The notes below the pieces were generated by a model. The model did not search any database, was not told where the DNA came from, and saw only the letters and a program-made list of their open reading frames with translations. Both the position numbers and the translations under genes were made by a program. 49,757 nucleotides of DNA, taken from Dehalococcoidia bacterium (GTDB lineage Bacteria > Chloroflexota > Dehalococcoidia > GIF9 > AB-539-J10). Each line of letters starts with the position of its first letter. The first letter of the stretch is position 1. This document shows positions 34,252 to 42,963 of this stretch, piece by piece. The DNA lies in the NCBI GenBank assembly GCA_030611085.1, contig JAUWQI010000008.1, positions 1-49,757 of the forward strand, in the 5' to 3' direction.

Positions 34252-36300
34252 TTATTTAGTTTCCTTCGCAGCTTCAGCGCAAACTTTCTGACTAACATGA
34301 GGTGGCACTTCGGCGTAATGGTCAAGTTTCATAGTAAAGTTACCACGTCCTTGTGTCATTGACCTTACATCTATAGCATAGCGAAGCAACTCCGCATAAG
34401 GTGCCTGAGCCTCAATAATATTATTGCTGCCCTCAGGAGTCATCCCAAGCACATGAGCTCTTTTACTATTAAGATCACTAATTATGTCTCCTGTATATGT
34501 CTCAGGCACAGTGATAGTAAGACTCATCACAGGTTCAAGCAATACTGGTTGCCCCTGAGTTAATCCCTTCTTTAAAGCCTGGGCTCCAGCAATTTTAAAG
34601 GCAATGTCCGAAGAGTCTACCGGATGAAAACTACCATCGCAAAAAGTTACTTTTATGTCAACTACAGGATACCCCGCTAAAACCCCTTCTCGCTTCGCCT
34701 CATTGACTCCCTTTTGCACAGAAGGGATATAATTTTGGGGCACTGCGCCCCCCACAATCTTCTCCACAAACTCAAACCCACTCCCTCGAGATAGAGGCTC
34801 CATCTTCAGAAGAACATGTCCGTATTGACCATGCCCACCAGTTTGCTTTTTATGCTTATGCTCTGCCGTGGTTGGCACGGTAATAGTCTCTTTATAAGGA
34901 ATTTCTGGCGAATCTAATTTCACCTCTACACCAAACTTACGATATATTTTTTCTTTAACTATTTCCAAATGGCTATCCCCCATTCCTGAAATAATAAACT
35001 CACTCGTGTCAGGATCGCGGTGTATTTGGATGGAGGGGTCTTCCTCACAAATTCTAGGCAGGACTGTGCTCATCTTGTCCAAATCTGCCCTTGTCTGAGG
35101 CTGGACTGCCATGCTGAAAACGGCTTGAGGAAACTCAATGCCATCGTATATCACAGGATATTCACGAGTACAGAGACTATCCCCGGTAACACTCAAATTT
35201 AATCGGGCTACTACCCCAATATCCCCAGCAACCAACTGAGATACTGGGATTTGGGTTTTACCCCGCAGTGTAAAGAGCTGACCAATACGCTCTACGCCTT
35301 TCTTATTAGCATTCCAGATTTGGGAATTGCTAGAAATAGTGCCTGAGTAAACCCGCAAATAACTAAGCTTGCCTACATATGGGTCAACACTGGTTTTGAA
35401 AATGAGACTGGAAAAAGGCGACTCTGCATTAGGTTTGACTTCCTCCTCATCGCCAGTCGCCAAATTCGTAGCTACAATAGCATCCTTTTCTTCAGGCGAG
35501 GGCAGATAGTAGCAAATAGCATCAATGAGTGGTTGGATGCCAATGCTCTGTAGAGCAGAGCCAACAAAAATAGGTACTAGTTTACCAGCAATAGTGGACT
35601 TTTTAATAGCCTCAAAAATTTCCTCATTGCTTATTGGCTCGCCTTCCAAATATTTACTAATGAGTTCATCATCAATTTCCACAACCGCCTCTACCAATTT
35701 CTCTCGATGAAATGCCGCTTGCTCCGAAAGGTTTGAAGGCAGCTCCACTTCCTGCAAAGCAGCGCTGGCATAACCTTTCATAGTTACCAGGTCAATAATA
35801 CCCTTAAAATCAGCCTGTGAACCTATAGGTAATTGAACTGGTAAGCATCTTGATGACAGCTTAGCCTGGATTTCCTCTAAAGTATGGAAAAAATCGGCAT
35901 TATCACGATCCATTTTATTAACAAATATCAACCGCGGCAGCTTCATTTTCTCAGCGTCACTCCACATTTGTTCAGTGCCCACTTCCACACTTGAAGCAGC
36001 ACAAACTACGATTACTGCCCCCTCACTGACACGCAAACCCGACTTCACCTCACCAATAAAATCAGCATAGCCTGGGGTGTCAATGAGATTCAATTTCACT
36101 CCCTTCCATTCTTGGGGGAGCAAAGACAGGTTGATGCTCATGTGGCGTTGCACTTCAACAGGATCGTGGTCTGAGGTAGTGGTGCCATCATCAACATTGC
36201 CTAAGCGCTCGATAGCACCTGAAGTAAAAAGCATTGACTCGGCAAGCGAAGTCTTGCCAGCACCTTGATGAGATAGCAACACAATGTTACGAGTTTGCAT
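34252..36300 (-). CDS. Elongation factor G-like GTPase (EF-G2 type)
   Basis: A 682-residue translational GTPase. G-motifs: LLSHQGAGKTSLAESML (G1, where standard EF-G has AHIDAGKTT), DTPGYADF (G3) and VNKMDRDNADFF (G4). Domains II-V follow, with GGHGQYGHVLLKMEPLSRG and the FKIAGAQALKKG region. The altered G1 and the short G2 place it with EF-G-like paralogues, whose role in bacteria is not settled, rather than with the main EF-G. Its ATG overlaps the stop of the 72-residue gene upstream (TAATG), so the two are coupled. Confidence 0.88.
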   Translation of the reverse strand: MQTRNIVLLSHQGAGKTSLAESMLFTSGAIERLGNVDDGTTTSDHDPVEVQRHMSINLSLLPQEWKGVKLNLIDTPGYADFIGEVKSGLRVSEGAVIVVCAASSVEVGTEQMWSDAEKMKLPRLIFVNKMDRDNADFFHTLEEIQAKLSSRCLPVQLPIGSQADFKGIIDLVTMKGYASAALQEVELPSNLSEQAAFHREKLVEAVVEIDDELISKYLEGEPISNEEIFEAIKKSTIAGKLVPIFVGSALQSIGIQPLIDAICYYLPSPEEKDAIVATNLATGDEEEVKPNAESPFSSLIFKTSVDPYVGKLSYLRVYSGTISSNSQIWNANKKGVERIGQLFTLRGKTQIPVSQLVAGDIGVVARLNLSVTGDSLCTREYPVIYDGIEFPQAVFSMAVQPQTRADLDKMSTVLPRICEEDPSIQIHRDPDTSEFIISGMGDSHLEIVKEKIYRKFGVEVKLDSPEIPYKETITVPTTAEHKHKKQTGGHGQYGHVLLKMEPLSRGSGFEFVEKIVGGAVPQNYIPSVQKGVNEAKREGVLAGYPVVDIKVTFCDGSFHPVDSSDIAFKIAGAQALKKGLTQGQPVLLEPVMSLTITVPETYTGDIISDLNSKRAHVLGMTPEGSNNIIEAQAPYAELLRYAIDVRSMTQGRGNFTMKLDHYAEVPPHVSQKVCAEAAKETK

Positions 36301-36518
36301 TACTCCACTTCAACCCTTTCCTGTTTCCTTTCTTTAGGTTTCTCCGCTCTTTCTGCCCGCTCAATGGCAACGTCAATAAGGCTACGCAAAGCTAATAGTC
36401 CTTCCTTATGAGCAGACCTTAGATGGCCACGTGCCACCCCCGAAAGCTTGGGAATCTTGATCCTTATCACTATTTCCTCTCCAGTCTCATGCTCAACCTC
36501 AAAAACTCTTTCAGCCAT
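36300..36518 (-). CDS. Small conserved-looking protein coupled to the EF-G-like gene
   Basis: A 72-residue charged protein of unknown function: an N-terminal beta-rich part (FEVEHETGEEIVIRIKIPKL), a helix around HLRSAHKEGLLALRSLIDVA, then a Lys/Glu-rich tail. It overlaps the EF-G-like start by one base and lies 19 bases downstream of the ArsA-like gene, so the three form one operon. A good AGGAGG box precedes its start. I do not recognise the family; the coupling suggests a role with its neighbours. Confidence 0.65.
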   Translation of the reverse strand: MAERVFEVEHETGEEIVIRIKIPKLSGVARGHLRSAHKEGLLALRSLIDVAIERAERAEKPKERKQERVEVE

Positions 36519-36537
36519 TTTATCCTCCTCTCTTTAA

Positions 36538-37716
36538 TTAATTCCTTGTCTGTTCTTTAGTAAATCTTATCTTTAACCCGTCATCTTCGAACTTAGCTCC
36601 AATTATGGCCAGCTCTCTGATAACATTGGGTAAAATGATATTTCTTCTAAAATCTCCCACTTGAACAATAAGCTCATTATTGTTCCTCATTAATCCAATA
36701 TCACCCTTAGCAGTGAAAGGCAAAGCTAAATTAAGGGTATAGTTACCATCCTCGCCTTCAATACTTTGAATCGGGCCATGGAAAAAGAATTTCGTCGGGT
36801 CATCATTCCCATAAAGAATCTCCCCCATAGTATGAAGCATAGGCACCCCCACTATCTCGCGCTCGAAGAGAGGCAAGGGCAAAATAGGCACGGGAGCAAA
36901 GCACTGCTCAATCAGAGAATAATACTCAACTTGATTCTTCTTCCAGTAGTCGAAGTAAGGGTCCTTAACTTCGTCAGAAATAAGGCGATTACAAATAACA
37001 AGGTCCGTACGATAACCATAAAGGTTGAGATAGGTGAATGTGCGTTGCGCCTCCTTAATCACCATTTTCTCTGGGTTGACCACCAGACGCATAGATGCCT
37101 TCTCAGGGTCGATAAGCAATGCCTGTATCCTATTAAGCTCACTGAATAAAGACTCTGCCGAATCAAAAACTTCCTCACCGGGCACAGGCAAATCTGAAGC
37201 GAACTTAACCAAGGGACGGAGCATATGAACAGCCCTCCGACCTGCAGGGAATATCTTCCCCATCCACCATCGTAGTATCTCAGGAAAACTAAGTAATCTT
37301 AAGGTCTCACCTGTGGGAGCGCAATCCACAACGATAACATCGTAATCCCCCTCATCATGGTAATGGGTGATATAGAGCAAGTTGGCTAACTCTTCCATTC
37401 CAGGAAGGATAGCCATCTCATCAGCTATAATTTCATCCATTCCACGCCATGCTAACAAAGCCGCCATCCAATTTCGGACGGTATCCCAGTAAGCTCTTAA
37501 AGTCTGCGACATGTTTGTTTCTTGTCCCCACAAATTAGAAGCGATAAGTTGCGGCTCACCACCAAGAGAGACATCAAAGGAATCAGAAAGGCTATGTGCG
37601 GAATCGGTACTGAGAACTATAGTTCTGTAGCCTAGTTCCGCAGCCCTCAGTGCCGTAGCTGCAGCTATGCTGGTCTTGCCTACCCCACCCTTGCCAGTAC
37701 AAAGAATAATTCTCAC
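36538..37716 (-). CDS. ArsA/Get3-family ATPase with HSP20-like C-terminus
   Basis: A 392-residue P-loop ATPase of the ArsA/GET3 family. The deviant Walker A is at 7-15 (TGKGGVGKTS), switch I is around STDSAHSLSDSFD, and DYDVIVVDCAPTGETLRLLS holds switch II. The last 80 residues (PFTAKGDIGLMRNNNELIVQ...) match the ArsA-associated HSP20-like domain. Family members move arsenite or target tail-anchored proteins; with a single ATPase half and no ars genes nearby, arsenic transport is unlikely and the function remains unknown. First gene of the minus-strand operon with the EF-G-like gene. Confidence 0.85.
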   Translation of the reverse strand: MRIILCTGKGGVGKTSIAAATALRAAELGYRTIVLSTDSAHSLSDSFDVSLGGEPQLIASNLWGQETNMSQTLRAYWDTVRNWMAALLAWRGMDEIIADEMAILPGMEELANLLYITHYHDEGDYDVIVVDCAPTGETLRLLSFPEILRWWMGKIFPAGRRAVHMLRPLVKFASDLPVPGEEVFDSAESLFSELNRIQALLIDPEKASMRLVVNPEKMVIKEAQRTFTYLNLYGYRTDLVICNRLISDEVKDPYFDYWKKNQVEYYSLIEQCFAPVPILPLPLFEREIVGVPMLHTMGEILYGNDDPTKFFFHGPIQSIEGEDGNYTLNLALPFTAKGDIGLMRNNNELIVQVGDFRRNIILPNVIRELAIIGAKFEDDGLKIRFTKEQTRN

Positions 37717-37755
37717 AATCCTATTATAACCTTATTCTAGAAACATGAGCAATCT

Positions 37756-37785
37756 TTGTTATACCATAAAGCCCAATGCTATAAT
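37756..37785 (+). promoter_or_regulatory. Sigma70-type promoter for gatC and downstream genes
   Basis: TTGTTA (37756-37761), 18 bases, then TATAAT (37780-37785). A second TATAAT lies a few bases downstream. Transcription would start about ten bases before the gatC ATG at 37803. Confidence 0.6.
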
Positions 37786-37802
37786 GGTATAATCAAGGTG
37801 AA

Positions 37803-38090
37803 ATGAAACTAAGCTACGAGCAAGTAAAACACATAGCTTGGCTGGCTCGTTTGGGTTTAAGCGAAGCTGAAGTGGAAAGGTTTAGCCTCCAGCTATCTGA
37901 CATTTTGGAGAATTTCGAGATACTCAAGGAAGTAAATACAACAGATGTGCCGCCGGCAACTCAAACTGTCCCACTACAGAATGTTTTCCGCGAAGACAAT
38001 GTAGCTAAGTCATATCCCCAAAATGAGGTTCTGGCTAACGCAGCTAATAAAGAGGAAAACTGCTTTAAGGTGCAGGCAATACTGGAATAA
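37803..38090 (+). CDS. gatC: Glu-tRNA(Gln) amidotransferase subunit C
   Basis: GatC is the small subunit that wraps around GatA and GatB in the amidotransferase that turns Glu-tRNA(Gln) into Gln-tRNA(Gln). The 95 residues show the family pattern VKHIAWLARLGLSEAEVERF and LQLSDILENFEILKEVNTTD, then PLQNVFREDN. AAGGTG lies just upstream of the ATG. Separated from gatA by a repeat and the shortened plsY; gatB is not in the window. Confidence 0.93.
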   Translation: MKLSYEQVKHIAWLARLGLSEAEVERFSLQLSDILENFEILKEVNTTDVPPATQTVPLQNVFREDNVAKSYPQNEVLANAANKEENCFKVQAILE

Positions 38091-38102
38091 CAGCGTCTAG
38101 CT

Positions 38103-38192
38103 GTCACCCTGAGCCGAAGCTCTGAGCAAAGCGAAGGGGCTCAGGTTCTTCGGCCTCGCCTCAGAATGACAAATAGGGGATTGTCAGAATGA
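38103..38192. repeat. Compound dispersed repeat, copy between gatC and plsY
   Basis: Contains GTCACCCTGAGCCGAAGCTC, GCAAAGCGAAGGGGCTCAGG, TTCTTCGGCC and two TCAGAATGAC words (38161 and 38185). It matches the units at 28251-28370 and 42070-42124. Confidence 0.7.
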
Positions 38193-38232
38193 CGAGTGAA
38201 TTGCTAAGCAATGTCAGGGACATGTTGATTAA

Positions 38233-38676
38233 ATGATCAACATTATTGTTGCTATAATCTGTGGTTATCTCCTTGGTTCCATTCCCTCAGCTTATCTTGC
38301 TGCTCGTCTTAGAAAAGGGATAGATATCCGCGAGGTAGGGAGCAAGAACATGGGGGCTATGAATGCCTATTACGAAGTGGGGAGAGTAGAGGCAATCCTT
38401 GTCCTCCTAACTGATGTAGGCAAGGGTATAGTAGCAATTCTTATAGCCCGCTACTTGCTTGGCGTTCCTTTGCTATTTCAGCTTCTCACCGCTTTTGCGG
38501 CAGTAATAGGCCACAGCTTCCCTGTTTTTCTTAAGTTTCGTGGCGGCAAAGGAGGGGCTACCACTTTTGGCATTCTACTCTTTCTAATGCCCAAGGCAAT
38601 CCCCATTGGGCTTATGGAAAGTGGCGGTAGCTGGCGCAAGATTATCAAGCGTAGCAGCACCAAGGAAAGGTTATAA
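38233..38676 (+). CDS. PlsY-like glycerol-3-phosphate acyltransferase, shortened
   Basis: A 147-residue member of the PlsY family, which moves an acyl group from acyl-phosphate to glycerol-3-phosphate at the membrane. Motif 1 appears as GSIPSAYLAARLRKGIDIRE with GSKNMGAMN in place of the usual GSGNIGATN, and motif 2 as FRGGKGGATTFG. The usual length is about 200 residues: the third motif and last membrane helices are missing, and the end (WRKIIKRSSTKERL) joins soon after FLMPKAIPIG. This looks like an internal or terminal deletion, and activity is doubtful. gatA starts one base after its stop. Confidence 0.7.
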   Translation: MINIIVAIICGYLLGSIPSAYLAARLRKGIDIREVGSKNMGAMNAYYEVGRVEAILVLLTDVGKGIVAILIARYLLGVPLLFQLLTAFAAVIGHSFPVFLKFRGGKGGATTFGILLFLMPKAIPIGLMESGGSWRKIIKRSSTKERL

Positions 38677-40140
38677 ATGAACGAGTTATGTCAGCTAACT
38701 ATTCATGAGGCACACGAGCTTCTTAAACGAAGGGGAATTTCCTCAGTCGAACTTACTAAAGCCACATTGAAGCGTGTCGACGAGCTAGAAAGCAAAGTCC
38801 ATGCTTGCGTCACTATTACTGAAGATATCGCTCTAAAAGCGGCAGAGAAAGTTGATAATTATATCAAAACTAGCAACGAGATAACTCCTTTAACCGGCAT
38901 ACCCACTCTGATTAAAGATGTTATCTGCACTAAAGGGATACGAACCACCTGTAGCTCAAAAATGCTGGAGAATTTCATCCCACCCTACAATGCCACGGTA
39001 ATAGAGAAATTAAAGGCACAAAAGGCGGTAATAATAGGGAAAACGAATATGGATGAGTTCGCTATGGGCTCTTCCACGGAGCATTCTGCCTTCTTCCCTA
39101 CCCATAATCCCTGGGATTTAAGCCGTGTCCCTGGAGGTAGCAGTGGTGGCTCAGCAGTTGGTATAGCTACTGATGAAGCTATCTACGCTTTAGGCTCCGA
39201 TACAGGAGGCAGCATCCGCCAACCAGCAGGGTTTTGTAGTGTAGTTGGACTCAAACCAACTTATGGCCGGGTGAGCCGCTTCGGATTAGTTGCCTTCGCC
39301 AGCTCCCTTGACCAGATTGGGCCGATAACCAAAGATGTTACCGATTGCGCCTTGGTAATGAACGCTATTGCCGGCTATGACCCCAGGGACTCAACCTCGG
39401 TTCCTTATCCCGTGCCAGATTATACCCGACAGCTAATCCCTGACCTCAAAGGGCTGCGGATTGGCATTCCCCAGGAATATTTCGTCGAGGGCATGCAAAA
39501 AGAAGTAAGAGCCGCTTTAGAGCTAGCTATAGGAAAGTTACAAGAGCTAGGTGCAGAAATAGATTGGGAGGCTCATCTGCCTCACACCAAATATGCTCTG
39601 GCTGCTTATTACATACTTGCTCCCTCTGAAGCTTCGGCAAACCTGGCTCGTTATGATGGAGTAAAATATGGCTTCTCACACCAGAACGCCAGCAATGTAA
39701 TCGAGACAACAGAAAAAACGCGACAATTCGGTTTCGGACCTGAGGTCAAAAGGCGCATAATGCTGGGAACCTATGCTTTGTCTGCTGGCTACTATGACGC
39801 TTACTATCTCAAAGCACAAAAGGTGCGCACTTTAATAAAGCAGGAATTTGACCAGGCATTTCAAAAATATGATGCTTTAGTTGCTCCAACATCGCCAACC
39901 ACAGCCTTCAAGCTGGGCGAAAAGCTAGAAGACCCAATGCAGATGTATTTGAGTGATGTATGCACTTTACCCATAAACATAGCTGGCATACCCGCTATTT
40001 CCATCCCTGCCGGTTTTGCTAATGGACTGCCCATAGGCATGCAGATTATGGGTAAGCCCTTCGATGAGGAAACACTATTACACATTGCTTTCGCCTACGA
40101 GCAAGCAACAGACTGGCATAAGAGAAAGCCTCCACTATGA
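38677..40140 (+). CDS. gatA: Glu-tRNA(Gln) amidotransferase subunit A
   Basis: GatA frees ammonia from glutamine for Gln-tRNA synthesis. The 487 residues contain the amidase catalytic triad: lysine near residue 80 (TLIKDVICT), the cis-serine in [15 protein letters not shown] near 173-184 and the surrounding GGSSGGSA signature near 154-161. [12 protein letters not shown] and the C-terminal [20 protein letters not shown] are also present. The ATG follows the plsY stop directly. Its stop (TGA) overlaps the start of the decayed gene that follows. Confidence 0.97.
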   Translation: MNELCQLTIHEAHELLKRRGISSVELTKATLKRVDELESKVHACVTITEDIALKAAEKVDNYIKTSNEITPLTGIPTLIKDVICTKGIRTTCSSKMLENFIPPYNATVIEKLKAQKAVIIGKTNMDEFAMGSSTEHSAFFPTHNPWDLSRVPGGSSGGSAVGIATDEAIYALGSDTGGSIRQPAGFCSVVGLKPTYGRVSRFGLVAFASSLDQIGPITKDVTDCALVMNAIAGYDPRDSTSVPYPVPDYTRQLIPDLKGLRIGIPQEYFVEGMQKEVRAALELAIGKLQELGAEIDWEAHLPHTKYALAAYYILAPSEASANLARYDGVKYGFSHQNASNVIETTEKTRQFGFGPEVKRRIMLGTYALSAGYYDAYYLKAQKVRTLIKQEFDQAFQKYDALVAPTSPTTAFKLGEKLEDPMQMYLSDVCTLPINIAGIPAISIPAGFANGLPIGMQIMGKPFDEETLLHIAFAYEQATDWHKRKPPL

Positions 40141-40346
40141 TTCAAGTGAAAGGTTACTCAAGTTATACTTATGCCCAAGAACCGCAATCCTTTACCTAGC
40201 AAGGGAAAGAAAATAAAATAAAGTCAATAGAAAAAGCGTGGCAGGAACCGGGCAAAAGGATATTTAAAGTTACCGCTGAAAAAGGTAAACTATTTGAGTT
40301 ATGCTACAATGAAACAAATAACCAATAGTTAGCTACTGAATTATAG
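40137..40346 (+). pseudogene. Decayed small gene with in-frame TAG codons (DUF6504-like)
   Basis: A start ATG overlaps the gatA stop (ATGA). The frame reads [20 protein letters not shown], then TAG at 40197, then QGKENKIKSIEKAWQEPGKR and IFKVTAEKGKLFELCYNE, a second TAG at 40326 and a third at 40344. The stretches flanking the first TAG fit a small conserved protein in which F-x-W-x-G is expected, so TAG probably replaces a Trp TGG by a G-to-A change; the second TAG may do the same. Similarity to DUF6504 is from memory. The second part has no start codon, so the gene is likely dead. Confidence 0.5.
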
Positions 40347-40359
40347 CTTAGGAGAAACG

Positions 40360-40839
40360 ATGGAACAGATTTTTGAAATTCTGGAACAAAATGCCAGGGC
40401 AACTCCAGAGCAGATTGCCACTATGGTGGGTATGCCTGTCAGCGAAGTAGAGAAAATAATCAAGCAAGCTGAAGAAGACAAAACCATAATAAAATATAAA
40501 ACTACGATAGATTGGGCTAAATTAGGGAAGGGAGAGGTATGGGCTTTAATTGAAGTCAAGGTGACACCGCAGCGGGATGTAGGCTTTGACATTATTGCCG
40601 AGCGCATTTACCAATTCCCCCAGGTGTATTCCGCCTATCTTGTTTCAGGCGCCTATGACTTAGCCGTTTTAGTGAGGGCTAAGAACATGCAGGAAATTTC
40701 CAGCTTCGTGACGGAAAAGCTAGCTCCCTTAGAGCAAGTGCAAAGCACCGTCACCCACTTTCTTCTCAAGCGATATAAGGAAAATGGGGAAATTCTCCAG
40801 CTTCCTAAGGAAGTTGGACGATTGCCCATAACACCATAA
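40360..40839 (+). CDS. Lrp/AsnC-family transcription regulator
   Basis: A 159-residue regulator with an N-terminal winged helix-turn-helix (LEQNARATPEQIATMVGMPV, about residues 8-27, then EVEKIIKQAEED) and a C-terminal ligand-binding ACT-like (RAM) domain with AYLVSGAYDLAVLVRAKNMQ. These proteins sense amino acids. The gene lies one base before an aminotransferase gene, so it probably controls that gene or its own operon. Ribosome-binding site is GGAG. The effector is unknown. Confidence 0.9.
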   Translation: MEQIFEILEQNARATPEQIATMVGMPVSEVEKIIKQAEEDKTIIKYKTTIDWAKLGKGEVWALIEVKVTPQRDVGFDIIAERIYQFPQVYSAYLVSGAYDLAVLVRAKNMQEISSFVTEKLAPLEQVQSTVTHFLLKRYKENGEILQLPKEVGRLPITP

Positions 40840-40840
40840 C

Positions 40841-42031
40841 ATGTCGCATTCCATTCAAGTTAAAGCCCTAAATAGCTTCATCTCCCAAAAGGTGAATAAC
40901 ATTTCACCGTCAGGGATAAGGAAGTTTTTTGACTTGCTTTCCTCCGTGGAGGGAGTTATTTCCCTAGGTATAGGCGAACCTGATTTCATCACTCCATGGC
41001 ATATTAGAGAAGCAGCCATTTATTCCATGGAAAAAGGCTACACCATGTACACCTCAAATTATGGCTTGCTCCAATTACGCCAAGAGTTAGCCAAATACTT
41101 AAAACTCCATTATGAACTTAATTACCACCCGGAGCATGAAATCCTTATCACTGTAGGCACTAGCGAGGGATTAGACCTCGCTTTGAGAGCCATTTTAAAC
41201 CCCGATGACGAGGTAATCATCCCCGACCCTTGTTATGTTGCCTATGTTCCAGACATCATCCTGGCTGGTGGTGTGCCAATCTCTATCCCCACCTGTAAAG
41301 AGAATGATTTTGTTATCAGTGCTAGTGACATTGAGCCCCGAATTACTAAGCAGACTAGAGCCATCCTAATTGGCTACCCGTCAAATCCCACGGGAGCAGT
41401 TATGCCCCATGAAGAGCTACTCAAAATTGCCAAATTAGCTCAAAAATACAACTTGTTGGTAATCTCAGATGAGATTTATGCCAGACTGGTTTATGGCATA
41501 GAACACACTTGTTTTGCTAGCCTACCTGGGATGAAGGAGCAAACCATCTTGCTTGGTGGATTCTCCAAAGCCTACGCCATGACTGGCTGGCGCATTGGCT
41601 ATGTCGTCGCCAATCAAGAACTTATCGAAGCTATGACTAAAATTCACCAATATACCATGCTCTGTGCTCCCATAACGGCACAGATGGCTGCTATTGAGGC
41701 ACTGAAAAATGGTGAGCGCGAGATTGAAAGAATGAGGAAAGAATACGATGGACGTCGTCGCCTCATGGTTAAAAGACTGAATGACATTGGCTTATCCTGC
41801 TTCGAACCTAAAGGCGCTTTCTATACCTTCCCTTCAATAGAAATCACCGGGATGAGTTCGGAAGAATTTGCCGAAAAGCTGTTATTGGAGGAAAAAGTTG
41901 CTGTGGTGCCTGGCTCTGCCTTCGGGCAATATGGTGAAGGTTTCCTCCGCTGCTGCTATGCCACCTCTTTAGCCAACATCGAAGAAGCTCTCGCAAAAAT
42001 GGGCAGGTTTGTCAAAAAATATAAGAAATAA
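40841..42031 (+). CDS. Class I/II PLP aminotransferase
   Basis: A 396-residue fold-type I aminotransferase. The PLP lysine is Lys243 in GGFSKAYAMTGWRIGYV; the substrate-carboxylate binding arginine is in GEGFLRCCYATS near the C-terminus. SLGIGEPDFITPWHIREAA and YPSNPTGAVMPHEEL are further family motifs. The group includes aspartate-, aromatic- and branched-chain-type enzymes, so the substrate cannot be told. Pairing with the Lrp-type regulator suggests an amino acid that acts as effector. Confidence 0.92.
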   Translation: MSHSIQVKALNSFISQKVNNISPSGIRKFFDLLSSVEGVISLGIGEPDFITPWHIREAAIYSMEKGYTMYTSNYGLLQLRQELAKYLKLHYELNYHPEHEILITVGTSEGLDLALRAILNPDDEVIIPDPCYVAYVPDIILAGGVPISIPTCKENDFVISASDIEPRITKQTRAILIGYPSNPTGAVMPHEELLKIAKLAQKYNLLVISDEIYARLVYGIEHTCFASLPGMKEQTILLGGFSKAYAMTGWRIGYVVANQELIEAMTKIHQYTMLCAPITAQMAAIEALKNGEREIERMRKEYDGRRRLMVKRLNDIGLSCFEPKGAFYTFPSIEITGMSSEEFAEKLLLEEKVAVVPGSAFGQYGEGFLRCCYATSLANIEEALAKMGRFVKKYKK

Positions 42032-42069
42032 AGCACTAAAAATTTGGCGTAAGCATCCAGTTCGTCTAT

Positions 42070-42124
42070 GTCACCCTGAACGAAGTGAAGGGTCTCTGAG
42101 ATTCTTCGCTATACTCAGAATGAC
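42070..42124. repeat. Compound dispersed repeat, compact copy
   Basis: GTCACCCTGAACGAAGTGAA, GGGTCTCTGAGATTCTTCGC and ATACTCAGAATGACA. It is the shortest clean copy of the family seen at 28251-28370 and 38103-38192. Confidence 0.75.
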
Positions 42125-42145
42125 ATGAGGGTGAACAGTTACAAA

Positions 42146-42200
42146 CAAGGAATTTGGATTTTGAATTTATTTAGAGCTTAGAAATTATAATTTAGGATTC
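42146..42200. repeat. AT-rich dyad repeat, copy 5
   Basis: Contains AAGGAATTTGGATTTTGAAT, TTATTTAGAGCTTAGAAATT and TTTAGGATTC. These words are shared with the right halves of the copies at 2940-3092 and 16499-16575. Confidence 0.65.
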
Positions 42201-42253
42201 AAGTTAAAGGAACCTCATCTTCTCTTCAACTCTCCCTCAAATCCTGTCTTTCC

Positions 42254-42712
42254 TTATACCGAGGCTACCTCTCTTTTTAAGCGCTCAATTTGGTTCTTTG
42301 CGTCAGCCACCTTATCTAGGTAACCACGGTTAGCTGTAATACCTTCTATTACTAACCACTTAATGGCGTCACTTCTATTATGGAACTTGCCCACAGCAAC
42401 AAGGTTATCAATATCCTTTAATTCTTGAGTAGATAGAGAAATCTGGGCAACAATATCTTCGTTGGAGTCTGAGGCAGAAGCCCCCGAGGCGGGGAAATAA
42501 CAATATTTACCTTTAATTCGCTCCCTTCTAATATGCTTTTCCTGCCCTGTCTGAACTTGCTTGTTCAATGTACTTGCAAGAGACTGCTCCTTATTTTGCG
42601 CGATGCTAAAGTCACTTTTGAAATCTAGAGCCTCCCTTGCAATCCACAGTGCAGTTTCTCCTGGATAAGCCTTAACGATGTCTACTGCCAAATCCATAAA
42701 TCCTGTTCCCAT
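42254..42712 (-). CDS. Hypothetical protein with a ribbon-helix-helix-like C-terminus
   Basis: A 152-residue protein. The C-terminal half (AQISLSTQELKDIDNLVAVG, about 89-108, then KFHNRSDAIKWLVIEGI) has the strand-helix-helix pattern of ribbon-helix-helix DNA-binding proteins, followed by a helical tail (KNQIERLKREV). The N-terminal half, beginning MGTGFMDLAVDIVKAYPGET, is not recognised. It could be a transcription regulator, but no target or partner toxin is seen beside it. The 251 bases on its upstream side hold only weak repeats. Confidence 0.55.
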   Translation of the reverse strand: MGTGFMDLAVDIVKAYPGETALWIAREALDFKSDFSIAQNKEQSLASTLNKQVQTGQEKHIRRERIKGKYCYFPASGASASDSNEDIVAQISLSTQELKDIDNLVAVGKFHNRSDAIKWLVIEGITANRGYLDKVADAKNQIERLKREVASV

Positions 42713-42910
42713 CTTAAACCTCCAGTTGTCTTATTTATCAAGTATTCTAGAAATAATTTAGCATAAAATAAAAATAGTAATGTTCAAAGGGCATTACTCT
42801 AGGCAATTTCTGGGTAAAGAGATTGAGATTTGAATCCGTTCTTTTTATCCTTTAGGAAATCGGATTCTAGCGAAGAGCCAAAGAGAGACTCTGTCTCTCT
42901 TCTAAAACTA

Positions 42911-42955
42911 ATTCCCCTCTCCTCTGAAGGAAAAGAGGATAAAGGGGGTGAGGTA
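42911..42955. terminator. Imperfect hairpin/repeat downstream of trpS
   Basis: ATTCCCCTCTCCTCTGAAGG, AAAAGAGGATAAAG and GGGGTGAGG. It resembles the element after cimA (27714-27759). It lies just beyond the trpS stop (read on the minus strand), where a terminator is expected, but the pairing is poor. Confidence 0.35.
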
Positions 42956-42963
42956 GATTAAAA

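Noticed and set aside
36538-37716. Arsenite efflux ATPase
   Set aside because: Only one ATPase half is present, with an HSP20-like end, and there is no arsB, arsC or arsR nearby; an ArsA-like targeting ATPase is the safer name.
40197-40346. Reassignment of TAG to an amino acid
   Set aside because: TAG ends several clearly intact genes here, including archease, ilvN and the acyl-CoA dehydrogenase pair, so the TAG codons after gatA are better explained as mutations.
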